From: Nitrosovibrio sp. Nv4
GTDB taxonomy: Bacteria; Bdellovibrionota; UBA1018; CAIMNF01
Reading direction: 5' to 3'
Length of the DNA stretch: 48,107 nucleotides
NCBI GenBank assembly: GCA_943327105.2
Contig: CALPVV020000007.1
Location: 1-48,107 of the forward strand
A model generated the notes under the pieces. It saw only the letters and a program-made list of their open reading frames with translations, was not told where the DNA came from and ran no database searches. Made by a program: the position numbers and the translations under genes. Positions 1 through 7,141 of this stretch are shown here, piece by piece. Position 1 is the stretch's first letter. Every line of letters starts with the position of its first letter.

Positions 1-314
1 CACGTCCTGAAACAGTTTGTCAGTGGGCATTGGCTGGCGGTGTTTCATCAGTTGACGGAGCGGGGGTTTGGAACGCATCGATCCCTCAAGAAGAGTGGGA
101 CCTTGATGATGAAGAGCTGGCGCGCATCAAATCAATCTGGGATGAACGTTTTGGTGATCGTAACCAGGAACTGGTCATCATTGGTCAAAACATGGATCAA
201 GACGAGATCACCCGTAAATTCGATAATTGTCTCTTGAGTGACAAAGAACTAGAATTAGGGAAAGATTACTGGAAAAAAGCGAAGGATCCGTTCCCTCAAT
301 GGCTCGAAGATTAA
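1..314 (+). CDS. CobW/G3E-family GTPase, C-terminal part (5' end outside window)
   Basis: The frame is open from the first bases of the window, so the N-terminal GTPase domain lies upstream and only about 104 residues are seen. The visible part matches the CobW C-terminal domain. It begins RPETVCQW, and then has an aromatic stretch (GVWNASIP), a GDRNQELVIIGQNMD segment and an acidic DNCLLSDKELELG segment; in this family the matching residues read GDRxQELVFIG and DxCLLTDxE. CobW proteins of this type are zinc metallochaperones or low-zinc response proteins. Its 3' end overlaps tonB by 16 bp, so the two are probably co-transcribed. A TTG at position 30 is not a credible start because the homology continues upstream of it. 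The family call is firm; the zinc role is inferred from family and neighbours. Confidence 0.85.
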   Translation, partial: RPETVCQWALAGGVSSVDGAGVWNASIPQEEWDLDDEELARIKSIWDERFGDRNQELVIIGQNMDQDEITRKFDNCLLSDKELELGKDYWKKAKDPFPQWLED

Positions 315-919
315 AATTAAAACTCAGAACACCGCTCGCTCGCAGTTTCGTTGTGCATCTTGTTTTGGTTGGGATGATCACAATGGCTGTACTTTTTGAG
401 CCAAAGGTAAGTGAAAACATACCCATTGAACTAGAGTCGATCTCGCTCGAGAAGCAGGTGAAGCGCACTTTTCATAAGGCCATCCACTCGATTGGTATTC
501 CCCATCATGAACCTGATGATGATGTGATTTCATCTCAGAAGCCGATAGAAAAAACGCAGTCGTCGACGAGTAATTCAGATCAGGTTTCCAGTGAAGAAGG
601 TGGTGGAATCGCGCCAACCGAGATGCAGAAGTACATCATCGAGATCGTCAATCGCATCAACCGTAACAAGCGCTACCCTAAAGATGCGCAGTTCAATGAG
701 CAAGAAGGGGTTGTCGAAATCTTGCTCGAGGTTTTTCCGGATGGAAAAATCGCCAGATCGGAAATTTCTAAAAAAACACCCTTTGAGAGTTTGAACCAGG
801 CAGCTTTAGCGGCTGTTCAAAAGCTTGGGGCTTTACCGCCTTTACCTGTTGGAGCAAATGGCAATCCGGTTTTGAAGCCGATCACACTCCATATTCCAAT
901 CCATTTTCAATTGAAATAA
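299..919 (+). CDS. tonB: TonB family energy-transducing protein
   Basis: This 206-residue protein has the TonB layout. A short basic N-terminus is followed by one membrane anchor (about residues 15-33, rich in V, L, I and M), then a charged and serine-rich periplasmic linker. The C-terminal TonB domain (about residues 110-206) includes a RYPKDA motif and ends in a beta-strand, HIPIHFQLK. TonB couples the proton gradient, through ExbB/ExbD, to outer-membrane receptors. No exbB or exbD is visible in the window. The linker is short and lacks the usual long proline-rich stretch. The gene starts inside the end of the CobW gene and ends 8 bp before the convergent Fur-family gene. Its likely partner is the ZnuD-like receptor at 1471. 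Confidence 0.88.
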   Translation: MARRLKLKLRTPLARSFVVHLVLVGMITMAVLFEPKVSENIPIELESISLEKQVKRTFHKAIHSIGIPHHEPDDDVISSQKPIEKTQSSTSNSDQVSSEEGGGIAPTEMQKYIIEIVNRINRNKRYPKDAQFNEQEGVVEILLEVFPDGKIARSEISKKTPFESLNQAALAAVQKLGALPPLPVGANGNPVLKPITLHIPIHFQLK

Positions 920-927
920 TAATCAGC

Positions 928-1371
928 TTACTGGCAGTTCGGGCAAGTTCCAAAGAGTTCTAAAATGTGGGTGACATTTTTGAAATCGTATTTTTTAACG
1001 TAAAGATTGAGTAGGTTTTCCATTTCACATAAGTCAAGGATCTCTACTTTTTTACAGCCCTTACAAATTAAGTGATGGTGATGATCGTGGTCTGAATGAA
1101 TGAGTTCATAACGCGCAACACCATCTCCAAAATCACATCTACGAATCATTTTGGCGTTTTCTAGATGAGTAAGGTTCCGATAAACGGTCGCCAAGTCACA
1201 GGTTTTTTTTGCAAAGTTCTTGTAAATTTCTTCTGCGGAAAAAGGACCGTGGCTTTTTAGTAAAGTGCCAAGAATGATTTTTCTAGGAGGCGTCAATTTC
1301 AAGCCATTAGATTTAAGTGATTCCAAAAGTGATTCTAATGTCAGTTCTGGGGCCTTTGTTTTTTTTGCCAT
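928..1371 (-). CDS. Fur-family metalloregulator, probably Zur-like
   Basis: This is a Fur-family repressor of 147 residues, the usual length. A winged helix (about residues 12-85, with LTPPRKIIL and DLATVYRNLTHLE) is followed by the dimerisation and metal-binding part. That part has a histidine cluster (HSDHDHHHH), a CKGC pair and a C-terminal CPNC pair, the four cysteines of a structural zinc site. Sequence alone does not separate Fur, Zur and PerR. I favour Zur because the flanking genes are a CobW GTPase, TonB and a ZnuD-like receptor. The shared upstream region holds a perfect palindrome near the receptor start and a half copy close to this gene's start, consistent with repression of the receptor and autoregulation. 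Confidence 0.88.
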   Translation of the reverse strand: MAKKTKAPELTLESLLESLKSNGLKLTPPRKIILGTLLKSHGPFSAEEIYKNFAKKTCDLATVYRNLTHLENAKMIRRCDFGDGVARYELIHSDHDHHHHLICKGCKKVEILDLCEMENLLNLYVKKYDFKNVTHILELFGTCPNCQ

Positions 1372-1384
1372 TTCTGGACAGTCT

Positions 1385-1395
1385 AAACTATTTGC
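1385..1395. promoter_or_regulatory. Half-copy of the palindromic operator next to the fur/zur start
   Basis: The 11 bases AAACTATTTGC are identical to the spacer and right half of the operator at 1440-1450. They lie 14 bp upstream of the regulator's start codon (1371, minus strand). The left arm is poorly conserved, so this would be a weak second site, fitting negative autoregulation. It is short enough to need experimental support. Confidence 0.35.
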
Positions 1396-1434
1396 TACTT
1401 AAAATGTACATATTTAAAAACTCTATAAAATCTT

Positions 1435-1453
1435 AATGCAAACTATTTGCATT
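1435..1453. promoter_or_regulatory. Putative Zur/Fur operator upstream of the ZnuD-like receptor
   Basis: A perfect inverted repeat, AATGCAAA-CTA-TTTGCATT, has 8-bp arms and a 3-bp spacer, the size expected for a Fur-family dimer site. A possible -10 (TATAAA, 1424-1429) would place the start of transcription inside the palindrome, so binding would block the receptor promoter. A wider CTTAAT/ATTAAG pair (1432-1437 and 1457-1462) surrounds it. Assignment to the adjacent regulator is inference from position and symmetry. Confidence 0.6.
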
Positions 1454-1470
1454 TGAATTAAGATGACATC

Positions 1471-3492
1471 ATGAAACCAGTTAAACCGTTGATAGCCGTC
1501 GCGTTAGTTTTTTCACCTGTATTGTCACTCGCCGAAGAGGCTCAAGACTATCGCCTACCTGAAATCAGTGTTCTGGGCGTGACGCCAAAAGCTTCTGCAT
1601 TTGATTATTTGCCAACCGTATCGCAAGTGTCAGGCGTTAAGCTTGATCGAAAAAGGCAATCGACTATTGGTGAAACGCTTTCTAAAGAAGCGGGTGTTTC
1701 TTCTTCTTTTTTCGGTCCGAACGCAAGCCGCCCGGTGATTCGTGGTCTTGATGGTGATCGGGTGAGAATGCTTGAAAATGGAATTGGTGTACTCGATGCT
1801 TCAGGGGCAAGTCCAGACCACGCCATTGCAATTGACCCGATGTTGGTCGAATCTTTTGAGATTTTGCGAGGACCGTCTGCGCTGCTTTACGGTAGCAGTG
1901 CGGTAGGTGGTGTGGTGAACGTTCGAACCAATCGAATTTCTGAAAAACTGATCGATGAAAATCAGATCTCTTTCAACACGCGTTACTCGAGTGTCGATCT
2001 TGGTAAGAATTTGGGTGGCGTTGCTCGTTATAAATTAGGGAATTATGTTTTGCATTTCGATGGCTCTGTACGTTCGTCTGAAGATTACAAAGTGCCCGGA
2101 TTCGCCAAAAAAGACCCGACTGTTGGTGATGTTGAGAACAAAGTTTTGAATAGCGCCAATCGAGCATCTCAAGCGGCAGCAGGGTTGAGTTATCATTTTG
2201 ATCGTGGCTACATTGGCACTGCTTTTTCAGGTTATCTTTCCGAATATGGAACTACCAAGTCAGAAGAGGGTAACGATGTAAAAATCAATATGGATCGCGC
2301 GCGTGCCGATCTCGCCGGTGAAGTGAAGCAGGTGGGCTTCCTTGATTCCGTTCGTTTTAAAACGGCGTATTCTAAATATGAGCATAAAGAAATCGCTGGT
2401 TCAGAAGTGGGAACCGTTTTTCGAAATCGCGGTATTGAAACCCGTGTGGATGCAAAAAAAGGTGATCTACTTGTTGGTGCGCAACAGCAGTATTTCAAGT
2501 TCAGTGCTAATGGTGTAGAGGCGTTCTTGCCTACAACTTCCAATGCTTCCTATGCGTTGTTTGGTTATCAAGAGTGGTCATTTGGCCGTGTAAAACCTGC
2601 TTTCGGTTTGCGTTTGGATTCTGCGAATGTAACCTCTGAAGCGAGTGATCAATTCGGAGTGGGGCAGTCGAAATCCTTCTTTGCGCCCAGCTCTTCTCTT
2701 GGTTTTCAATATTTGCTCAATCAACCCGCAACTGGTGAGCACGAATGGACGCTGGGTTTGAACGGAACTTATACCGAGCGCGCACCAAACTATCAGGAAC
2801 TTTTTGCGAATGGTGAACACGTTGCCACTGGAATTGTTGAACGCGGTAATACCGGATTTAAAACAGAAAAGAACACCGGTGTTGAGCTTTCGGTGAAAGT
2901 AAAGGGCTCAGAGCATGAAGGGCGACTTGCCGGTTTTTATCAAGGTTTTTCAAATTATATTGCTCTAAATCCAACCGGAACATTTGAAGACGGAGAAGAT
3001 GGTTTACCGGGAACTGAAGATGATATTCCGGTTTACGATTATCAATCCGTGAAAGCGCAGCTTTTTGGTGCTGAACTTGAGTATCTTTATAAAATTCCAA
3101 CCGCTTTCTTGAACGGTAACTGGGAAACAGAATTCAAGTGGGACTGGGTTCGTGGATTGGATCGAACCAATAATGGTAATCTGGCTCGCATGACTCCGAT
3201 GCGTGGAACCCTTGGGGTTAATTACAGGCATGCAGCTTTTTCGGCTGAGTTGGAGTTTCAACGTGTGGAAGGTCAAAGCTCTTTGTCGGCAAATGAAACA
3301 CCTACCAGTGGTTACAATAGGGTCAATCTCGGTGGTGAAGTGCCAATTAAAACAGGCCTCGGTCAGTTGAAGGCGATTTGGCGTGTGAACAATGTTTTTG
3401 ATGTAGAGGCTCGTAATCATGTGTCTTTCTTGAAAGACGAAGTTCCACTCCCTGGACGTAACCTCATCATTGGGTTGCAGGCTCAGATCTGA
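1471..3492 (+). CDS. TonB-dependent outer-membrane receptor, ZnuD-like (zinc uptake)
   Basis: This 673-residue receptor has a signal peptide (about residues 1-21, ending SLAEEA), a plug domain (about 45-155) and a 22-strand-type barrel. The plug carries SRPVIRGLDGDRVRMLENG, LDASGASPDHAIAIDP and ILRGPSALLYGSSAVGGVVN. The DASxxSPDHAxAxDP block and the C-terminal LPGRNLIIGL are characteristic of ZnuD-type receptors. Zinc, or possibly another metal or haem, would be imported with energy from TonB, which is encoded upstream. The histidine-rich external loop known in ZnuD is replaced here by a serine- and glutamate-rich stretch around residues 258-270. It lies downstream of a palindromic operator, so repression by the adjacent Fur/Zur protein is likely. 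Confidence 0.87.
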   Translation: MKPVKPLIAVALVFSPVLSLAEEAQDYRLPEISVLGVTPKASAFDYLPTVSQVSGVKLDRKRQSTIGETLSKEAGVSSSFFGPNASRPVIRGLDGDRVRMLENGIGVLDASGASPDHAIAIDPMLVESFEILRGPSALLYGSSAVGGVVNVRTNRISEKLIDENQISFNTRYSSVDLGKNLGGVARYKLGNYVLHFDGSVRSSEDYKVPGFAKKDPTVGDVENKVLNSANRASQAAAGLSYHFDRGYIGTAFSGYLSEYGTTKSEEGNDVKINMDRARADLAGEVKQVGFLDSVRFKTAYSKYEHKEIAGSEVGTVFRNRGIETRVDAKKGDLLVGAQQQYFKFSANGVEAFLPTTSNASYALFGYQEWSFGRVKPAFGLRLDSANVTSEASDQFGVGQSKSFFAPSSSLGFQYLLNQPATGEHEWTLGLNGTYTERAPNYQELFANGEHVATGIVERGNTGFKTEKNTGVELSVKVKGSEHEGRLAGFYQGFSNYIALNPTGTFEDGEDGLPGTEDDIPVYDYQSVKAQLFGAELEYLYKIPTAFLNGNWETEFKWDWVRGLDRTNNGNLARMTPMRGTLGVNYRHAAFSAELEFQRVEGQSSLSANETPTSGYNRVNLGGEVPIKTGLGQLKAIWRVNNVFDVEARNHVSFLKDEVPLPGRNLIIGLQAQI

Positions 3493-3555
3493 ATGTGATT
3501 CCTTGATTTTCTTTATGTTCCGCGTTAAATCCTGAACAGGAAAGTGTGGATTAAG

Positions 3556-4188
3556 ATGATCAAAAAATCAGTGGTATTGGCAGGAATGCTATTCGTTGCT
3601 TCTATTACAGCGGAAGCAAAAGAGGTTTATTTCTTTGGCTATCATTTACCTGAGCCACCAACAGTAAGCAGTGATGACTTTCGTCGTGATTTCACCGAGC
3701 TTCATCAATATCAAGATCACCGTACACCCGAAGAGTGCGCTTCAGCTGCCACTCAGAGCAGTCTTTCTCTCACTAATGGTTTTGGTCCCAAGACGGGCGT
3801 CTTGACTGCGTCAGAAGTGAAAAAAGCAAAAGTACTGGCTGCGCGTGTTTTTGCAAAAGCTGGTTTGGCAGTTTACTACTTCAAGACTTATTTCAAGCGT
3901 CCACGACCATACATCACGGATGATTCACTCACGCCGTGTATCCCAAAAGTAAAAAACAGCTATATGTCTTATCCGAGCGGCCATTCGACAGCGGGTTATG
4001 CTTTGGCGCTCGCACTTGCTAAAAAGTTCCCGTACAAAAAAGAACTCATTCTTCAGCAAGGGTTGAAGATCGGTGAAAATCGTCTGATCGGTGGCGTGCA
4101 TCACCCATCTGATGTTGCAGCTGGAAGAGTTCTTGCCACTCAAGTGGTCAGAGGCATGTATGTCTCTGAAGTTCGTCCTGGGCTTTAG
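3556..4188 (+). CDS. Secreted PAP2-family acid phosphatase
   Basis: All three signatures of the PAP2/class A acid phosphatase superfamily are present: KX6RP (K110 to P118, read KTYFKRPRP), YPSGHS (139-144) and RX5HX3D (R176, H182, D186, read NRLIGGVHHPSD). The serine before the third motif is asparagine here. An N-terminal signal peptide (cleavage near residue 20, ITAEA/K) and two possible disulfide cysteines (61, 128) fit a periplasmic enzyme that hydrolyses phosphomonoesters or lipid phosphates. I chose the ATG at 3556 rather than the GTG at 3544, because the AGGAAAG at 3538-3544 is too close to the GTG. It is 51 bp or more downstream of the receptor gene and may be read with it. Confidence 0.85.
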   Translation: MIKKSVVLAGMLFVASITAEAKEVYFFGYHLPEPPTVSSDDFRRDFTELHQYQDHRTPEECASAATQSSLSLTNGFGPKTGVLTASEVKKAKVLAARVFAKAGLAVYYFKTYFKRPRPYITDDSLTPCIPKVKNSYMSYPSGHSTAGYALALALAKKFPYKKELILQQGLKIGENRLIGGVHHPSDVAAGRVLATQVVRGMYVSEVRPGL

Positions 4189-4191
4189 TTT

Positions 4192-5109
4192 TTAATCGAA
4201 AAACCCAACCAGTAATTTTGGTTTTACTTGAAACTCATTCACGAGTTCTTGAAGTTGCGCGCGTGCTTTAAGGCTCTCGGGGTGATCAGGAGTCGAAATT
4301 TTTTCAGCCAAAATGAATTCATTCTTCATCGAGTGTTCCCATCCAACGAGTTCGGTGACGGTAACCTTGAAGCCGTGAGCATTTAAAAATAAACAGCGAA
4401 TGACGTTGGTTAGGTGGCTTCCGAACTCACGTTTGTGAAGTGGGTGACGGGTAAGGGCGTGATGGAGTGAAAGTTGCGATGCGATCTCAGCCTGACAGCA
4501 AGGTACCAAGGCAAACGCGCGGGCATGATTTTTCAGTCCGAGTAAAATAGCGTCATCTGTTGCGGTGTCGCAGGCGTGAAGCGTGCAAACCACATCGGCA
4601 TTTTCAGATAGGGCAACCTCTTCAACTTTACTGCAGATGAATTCCATGCGGTTAAAGTTCGATTCCATTGCCAGCTTTTTTGAGGTTTCAATGAGTTCCG
4701 GACGGCTCTCAATTGCGGTTAATTTCGTGCCGGTTAGGTTTTGAAGAACCAGATCATAAAGAATGAATCCAAGATAAGATTTACCTGCACCGACATCGAC
4801 AATGTTCAGAGACTCATTTTTTGAAGCGAGCTTATTTATGGTGGGTTCGATCAGGCGAGTGAGGTGATGAACTTGTTTTAGCTTGCGACGTGAATCTAAA
4901 TTGAGTTTTCCGTCACGGGTCAGGATGTGCAATGCCTTTAAAAGGGCGGTCGATGTGCCTTCCCAGAGTTCTTCGCCTTGGATTTTCATGTCGTTCTTAT
5001 ATCGTACATCCAAGAAAAAATATCTTACAAAATCTTTGATGAAACTATTTGACAGTCGTCCCTGCTCAGTTACCATTGAACGTACATCGGTTGGTATTAT
5101 CCGCTTCAA
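4192..5109 (-). CDS. Class I SAM-dependent methyltransferase (Methyltransf_32-like)
   Basis: The protein has 305 residues. A mixed N-terminal region precedes a Rossmann methyltransferase domain, with SAM motif I (VDVGAGKSYLGF, about residues 105-116), an acidic motif II (TAIESRPELIE) and a later LHACDTATD ... LVPCCQ block. The LHACDTATD/PCCQ pair resembles the family that includes eukaryotic GSTCD- and METTL25-like proteins and uncharacterised bacterial enzymes. Its substrate is unknown; RNA is a reasonable guess from the family but nothing here proves it. It converges on the phosphatase gene with a 3-bp gap. The start at 5109 is the first ATG of the conserved frame. Confidence 0.75.
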   Translation of the reverse strand: MKRIIPTDVRSMVTEQGRLSNSFIKDFVRYFFLDVRYKNDMKIQGEELWEGTSTALLKALHILTRDGKLNLDSRRKLKQVHHLTRLIEPTINKLASKNESLNIVDVGAGKSYLGFILYDLVLQNLTGTKLTAIESRPELIETSKKLAMESNFNRMEFICSKVEEVALSENADVVCTLHACDTATDDAILLGLKNHARAFALVPCCQAEIASQLSLHHALTRHPLHKREFGSHLTNVIRCLFLNAHGFKVTVTELVGWEHSMKNEFILAEKISTPDHPESLKARAQLQELVNEFQVKPKLLVGFFD

Positions 5110-5263
5110 GGAAGAGGCACTGCTTTACACCATTGAGCAAGATGTTCGGTGGTTTATATGCAATCAATGTATTAAGTGTGGTTGCGGTCGAGTCGTGTCC
5201 AAGGACAAGGATATTCAGCTTTTTAGCTAGATCGAGGGAATGATCAGGTTTGACCCTTTTATG

Positions 5264-5299
5264 AACCCGAGCGGGAAAAAATTCCCGCTCGGGTTTTTT
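5264..5299 (+). terminator. Rho-independent terminator, plus strand
   Basis: Perfect 13-bp arms (5264-5276 and 5283-5295) of the form AACCCGAGCGGGA / TCCCGCTCGGGTT are followed by a run of T. On the minus strand no T-run follows, so it acts on plus-strand transcripts. No plus-strand coding gene lies upstream within the gap. Confidence 0.85.
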
Positions 5300-5307
5300 A
5301 TTTGCAC

Positions 5308-5338
5308 AAAAAAACCCCAGCCATTTCTGACTGGGGTT
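5308..5338 (-). terminator. Rho-independent terminator, minus strand
   Basis: Arms AACCCCAG (5313-5320) and CTGGGGTT (5331-5338) form an 8-bp stem. On the minus strand it is followed by seven T (complement of 5308-5314). It would end a transcript coming from the tatA side, including the candidate RNA at 5361-5527. Confidence 0.8.
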
Positions 5339-5360
5339 GAGAGAGTGAGAGAAAAAATTT

Positions 5361-5527
5361 GTGACTGCCCGTTCTCTGCCGAAGCACGAGATTTAGGCGG
5401 GGTGGGCACTGCGGGGATTGGGTCCAAGATTGAATTGCCTAGTTCTCAATCTCAGATGCTGTCCCAGCCTTTCAGCTGAGTCAGTAGAACAAAATGGACT
5501 TCGCACATTCTGAACTGATGCAGTCAC
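5361..5527 (-). ncRNA. Candidate structured non-coding RNA with a closing stem (6S-like size)
   Basis: Read on the minus strand, the 5' GTGACTGC (5527-5520) pairs perfectly with GCAGTCAC (5368-5361), closing a 167-nt element. Inside, AGATTGA/TCAATCT (5452-5446 and 5433-5427) forms a 7-bp hairpin with a 12-nt loop. CTCAGC/GCTGGG (5480-5475 and 5468-5463) forms a second hairpin with one G-U pair. A T-rich run and an independent terminator hairpin follow. The long-range closing stem, the size and the terminator resemble 6S RNA, but I cannot identify the conserved bubble sequences. Another structured RNA or a chance pairing is possible. Confidence 0.4.
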
Positions 5528-5659
5528 GCTATTAGTTAATGCGTGTTCCATGCCAGAAGATGAGTAATCCTGATATGCAGTGATATTAATTACTTATGAT
5601 GCGGGGGTGTTTTTGTTGGCTACACCGTGTCATAGTGACACTGGGTCAATTTGCTACAA

Positions 5660-5893
5660 TTAAGCCTGGGGCTTATTTTGCTCAGAAGAAGGAGCCTCTG
5701 TTGTAGAGGGTTGCTTCGTTTCTTTTTGCTCAGCAACGCGCTTATAGTTCGCTTCTTCAATGCCTGACATTGAGTCTTTGAAGTTTTTGATCGCTTTGCC
5801 CATGGTGTTTCCCAATTCCGGAAGACGGCGTGGGCCAACAACCAACAAAATGATACCGACGATCAACAAGTGCTCAAATGAAATTCCAAACAT
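5660..5893 (-). CDS. tatA: Sec-independent protein translocase subunit TatA
   Basis: This 77-residue protein has the TatA/TatB architecture: a very short N-terminus (MFGISFEH), one membrane helix (about residues 8-19), the hinge GPRRLPELGNTMGKAIKNFK with an amphipathic helix, and a polar disordered tail. Length and the F-K pattern at the end of the amphipathic helix favour TatA over TatB. TatA assembles with TatC (and TatB) to export folded proteins; no tatB or tatC is in the window. It lies 3 bp downstream of the Rsm22-like gene and is probably co-transcribed with it. Confidence 0.92.
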   Translation of the reverse strand: MFGISFEHLLIVGIILLVVGPRRLPELGNTMGKAIKNFKDSMSGIEEANYKRVAEQKETKQPSTTEAPSSEQNKPQA

Positions 5894-5896
5894 GAC

Positions 5897-7141
5897 TTAT
5901 TCATACTTCTTGAAGGTGGCGCTGTCAATCTGAGTAAGAGAGTGTTCACCGTGTAATTTCACATTTTGAAGCAAATCTCCGCGTTCTGGGTGATTTTTGT
6001 CCTCGTTTGTGAAGCGCGTGCGTCTTTTACCGTCTTGGCCACACATGAAAAATTCGCTGGTGCGTTTGCTCAATGATTTTGATGGACTGACCAAGCGGTA
6101 GCGCTCTTCGTTGAGGCCCTCAAAATTTCCAAAAAGTTCATTCAGGCTGCGGTTGGTTTTTTGAATTACGAGGTACGAGAACGGCAGGGTGCGGCGATCC
6201 AGACCGGTCAAAAGGTCGAGTTCACGCAGGTATTTCGGACGCATCCAATCGACCTCTTCGTGGCACCAGTCTTCTTCTTTGATCAATGCTCCACAGGCTT
6301 GTTCACCCAAACAGGGCAGCAAAATCTTGAGTGAGGAATTGCCGCCTTTGATTTTTTCAATCAGTGCTTTGCGCAGCAAAAGAAGTTTACGTGATTGAAG
6401 TTTCAGCGCTGGTTCTACGATGACCATCAGGCCTTCTTGTTCAAGATGATTTTCAGCAGTCTTTAAAAGTTCAAGTGCGATTGCTTCCGGCGTGAGAGGA
6501 CTTTCATTCAGGAAAAAACTCATCACCATCAGGTGAAATTGAGGAGCGGTTTTTGGTAACCAGGGTTGGTTGAGTTCCACTCTGCGATGAAAAGAGCGGG
6601 ATTTGTAGGTCATTCCATATCGATCTGCAAGATGATCAAACCAGTTTGCGCCCATTTGCAGTGCGGCTTTACTTTGTTCGATCAGCGCGAATGAACCGTT
6701 TTCAGGAAGTCCGATCGGAGCAAATTTTTCACCGGCCAGAATTCCGCATGCGCCCGATGCGACACCTGCGCCGAATTCAAGTCCTCGAAATTCACCTTCG
6801 ATTTTAGGAAATTGAAAACCAAGGCGATGGAGTTCAGCCCATACGCTGGCAACGCGGAAAAGGTTAGGTGGCATGAATGAAAGCAGGTACGCCAGGCGTT
6901 TGTTCTTTGCATTGCCTTCAGACCAGTAATCTTCGTGGTCGATGCCGTCTGTCTGGGTGCCTTCCTTGCGATTGAACAATTCTGAGAAGCCTTTGACGTG
7001 CGGAGCGATCGATCGAGTGAGGTAACGCTTGTTTTCGAGGGGGTCATTCAAGTCAATTAATTGACTCTTGATCAAAAAATCAGCCAAAATCGGCTCAAAA
7101 TCATTTTGAAATGCGTTTACTAATGAAACTGGAACTCTCAT
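5897..7141 (-). CDS. Rsm22-family ribosome-associated methyltransferase-like protein
   Basis: The 414 residues show a class I methyltransferase core, with LEFGAGVASG (121-130) at the SAM site and FHLMVMSFFLNE (202-213) at the motif IV position. They also show the Rsm22/METTL17 cysteine pattern: C277 and C283 (PCLGEQACG), C293 in the hallmark DWCH, and C367 (MCGQDGKR). In the mitochondrial relatives four cysteines hold an iron-sulfur cluster and the protein acts in small-subunit assembly. The spacing here suggests the cluster is kept. Its start codon (7139-7141) overlaps by two bases the start of the divergent gene at 7140. It precedes tatA by 3 bp. The role in ribosome assembly is inferred from the family. 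Confidence 0.75.
   Translation of the reverse strand: MRVPVSLVNAFQNDFEPILADFLIKSQLIDLNDPLENKRYLTRSIAPHVKGFSELFNRKEGTQTDGIDHEDYWSEGNAKNKRLAYLLSFMPPNLFRVASVWAELHRLGFQFPKIEGEFRGLEFGAGVASGACGILAGEKFAPIGLPENGSFALIEQSKAALQMGANWFDHLADRYGMTYKSRSFHRRVELNQPWLPKTAPQFHLMVMSFFLNESPLTPEAIALELLKTAENHLEQEGLMVIVEPALKLQSRKLLLLRKALIEKIKGGNSSLKILLPCLGEQACGALIKEEDWCHEEVDWMRPKYLRELDLLTGLDRRTLPFSYLVIQKTNRSLNELFGNFEGLNEERYRLVSPSKSLSKRTSEFFMCGQDGKRRTRFTNEDKNHPERGDLLQNVKLHGEHSLTQIDSATFKKYE

Larger units (their letters stand above)
5110..5659. other. Gene-free stretch of about 550 bp with terminators and a candidate RNA
   Basis: No convincing protein gene is found between the methyltransferase start and the tatA stop. 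The stretch holds a 13-bp perfect terminator for plus-strand transcripts (5264-5299), a second terminator for minus-strand transcripts (5308-5338), a potential structured RNA on the minus strand (5361-5527) and a short perfect inverted repeat, GTGTCA-TAG-TGACAC, near 5627-5641. A TATTAT (5095-5100) could be the -10 box of a plus-strand transcript ending at the first terminator. Confidence 0.7.

Noticed and set aside
3544-3555. GTG start of the PAP2 phosphatase at 3544
   Set aside because: The Shine-Dalgarno-like AGGAAAG abuts it, and the signal peptide is complete from the ATG at 3556.
5142-5243. Short open frame (33 codons, hydrophobic start) on the plus strand in the gene-free zone
   Set aside because: No Shine-Dalgarno site and no recognisable similarity. 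The DNA is better explained as part of a non-coding transcript ending at the 5264 terminator.
5240-5479. Open frame of 79 codons on the plus strand
   Set aside because: It runs straight through both terminator hairpins and has no ribosome site or plausible protein composition.
5361-5527. Reading the structured stretch as RNase P RNA, tmRNA or SRP RNA
   Set aside because: None of their conserved cores (such as GAGGAAAGTCC or the SRP GGAA tetraloop domain) is present on either strand.
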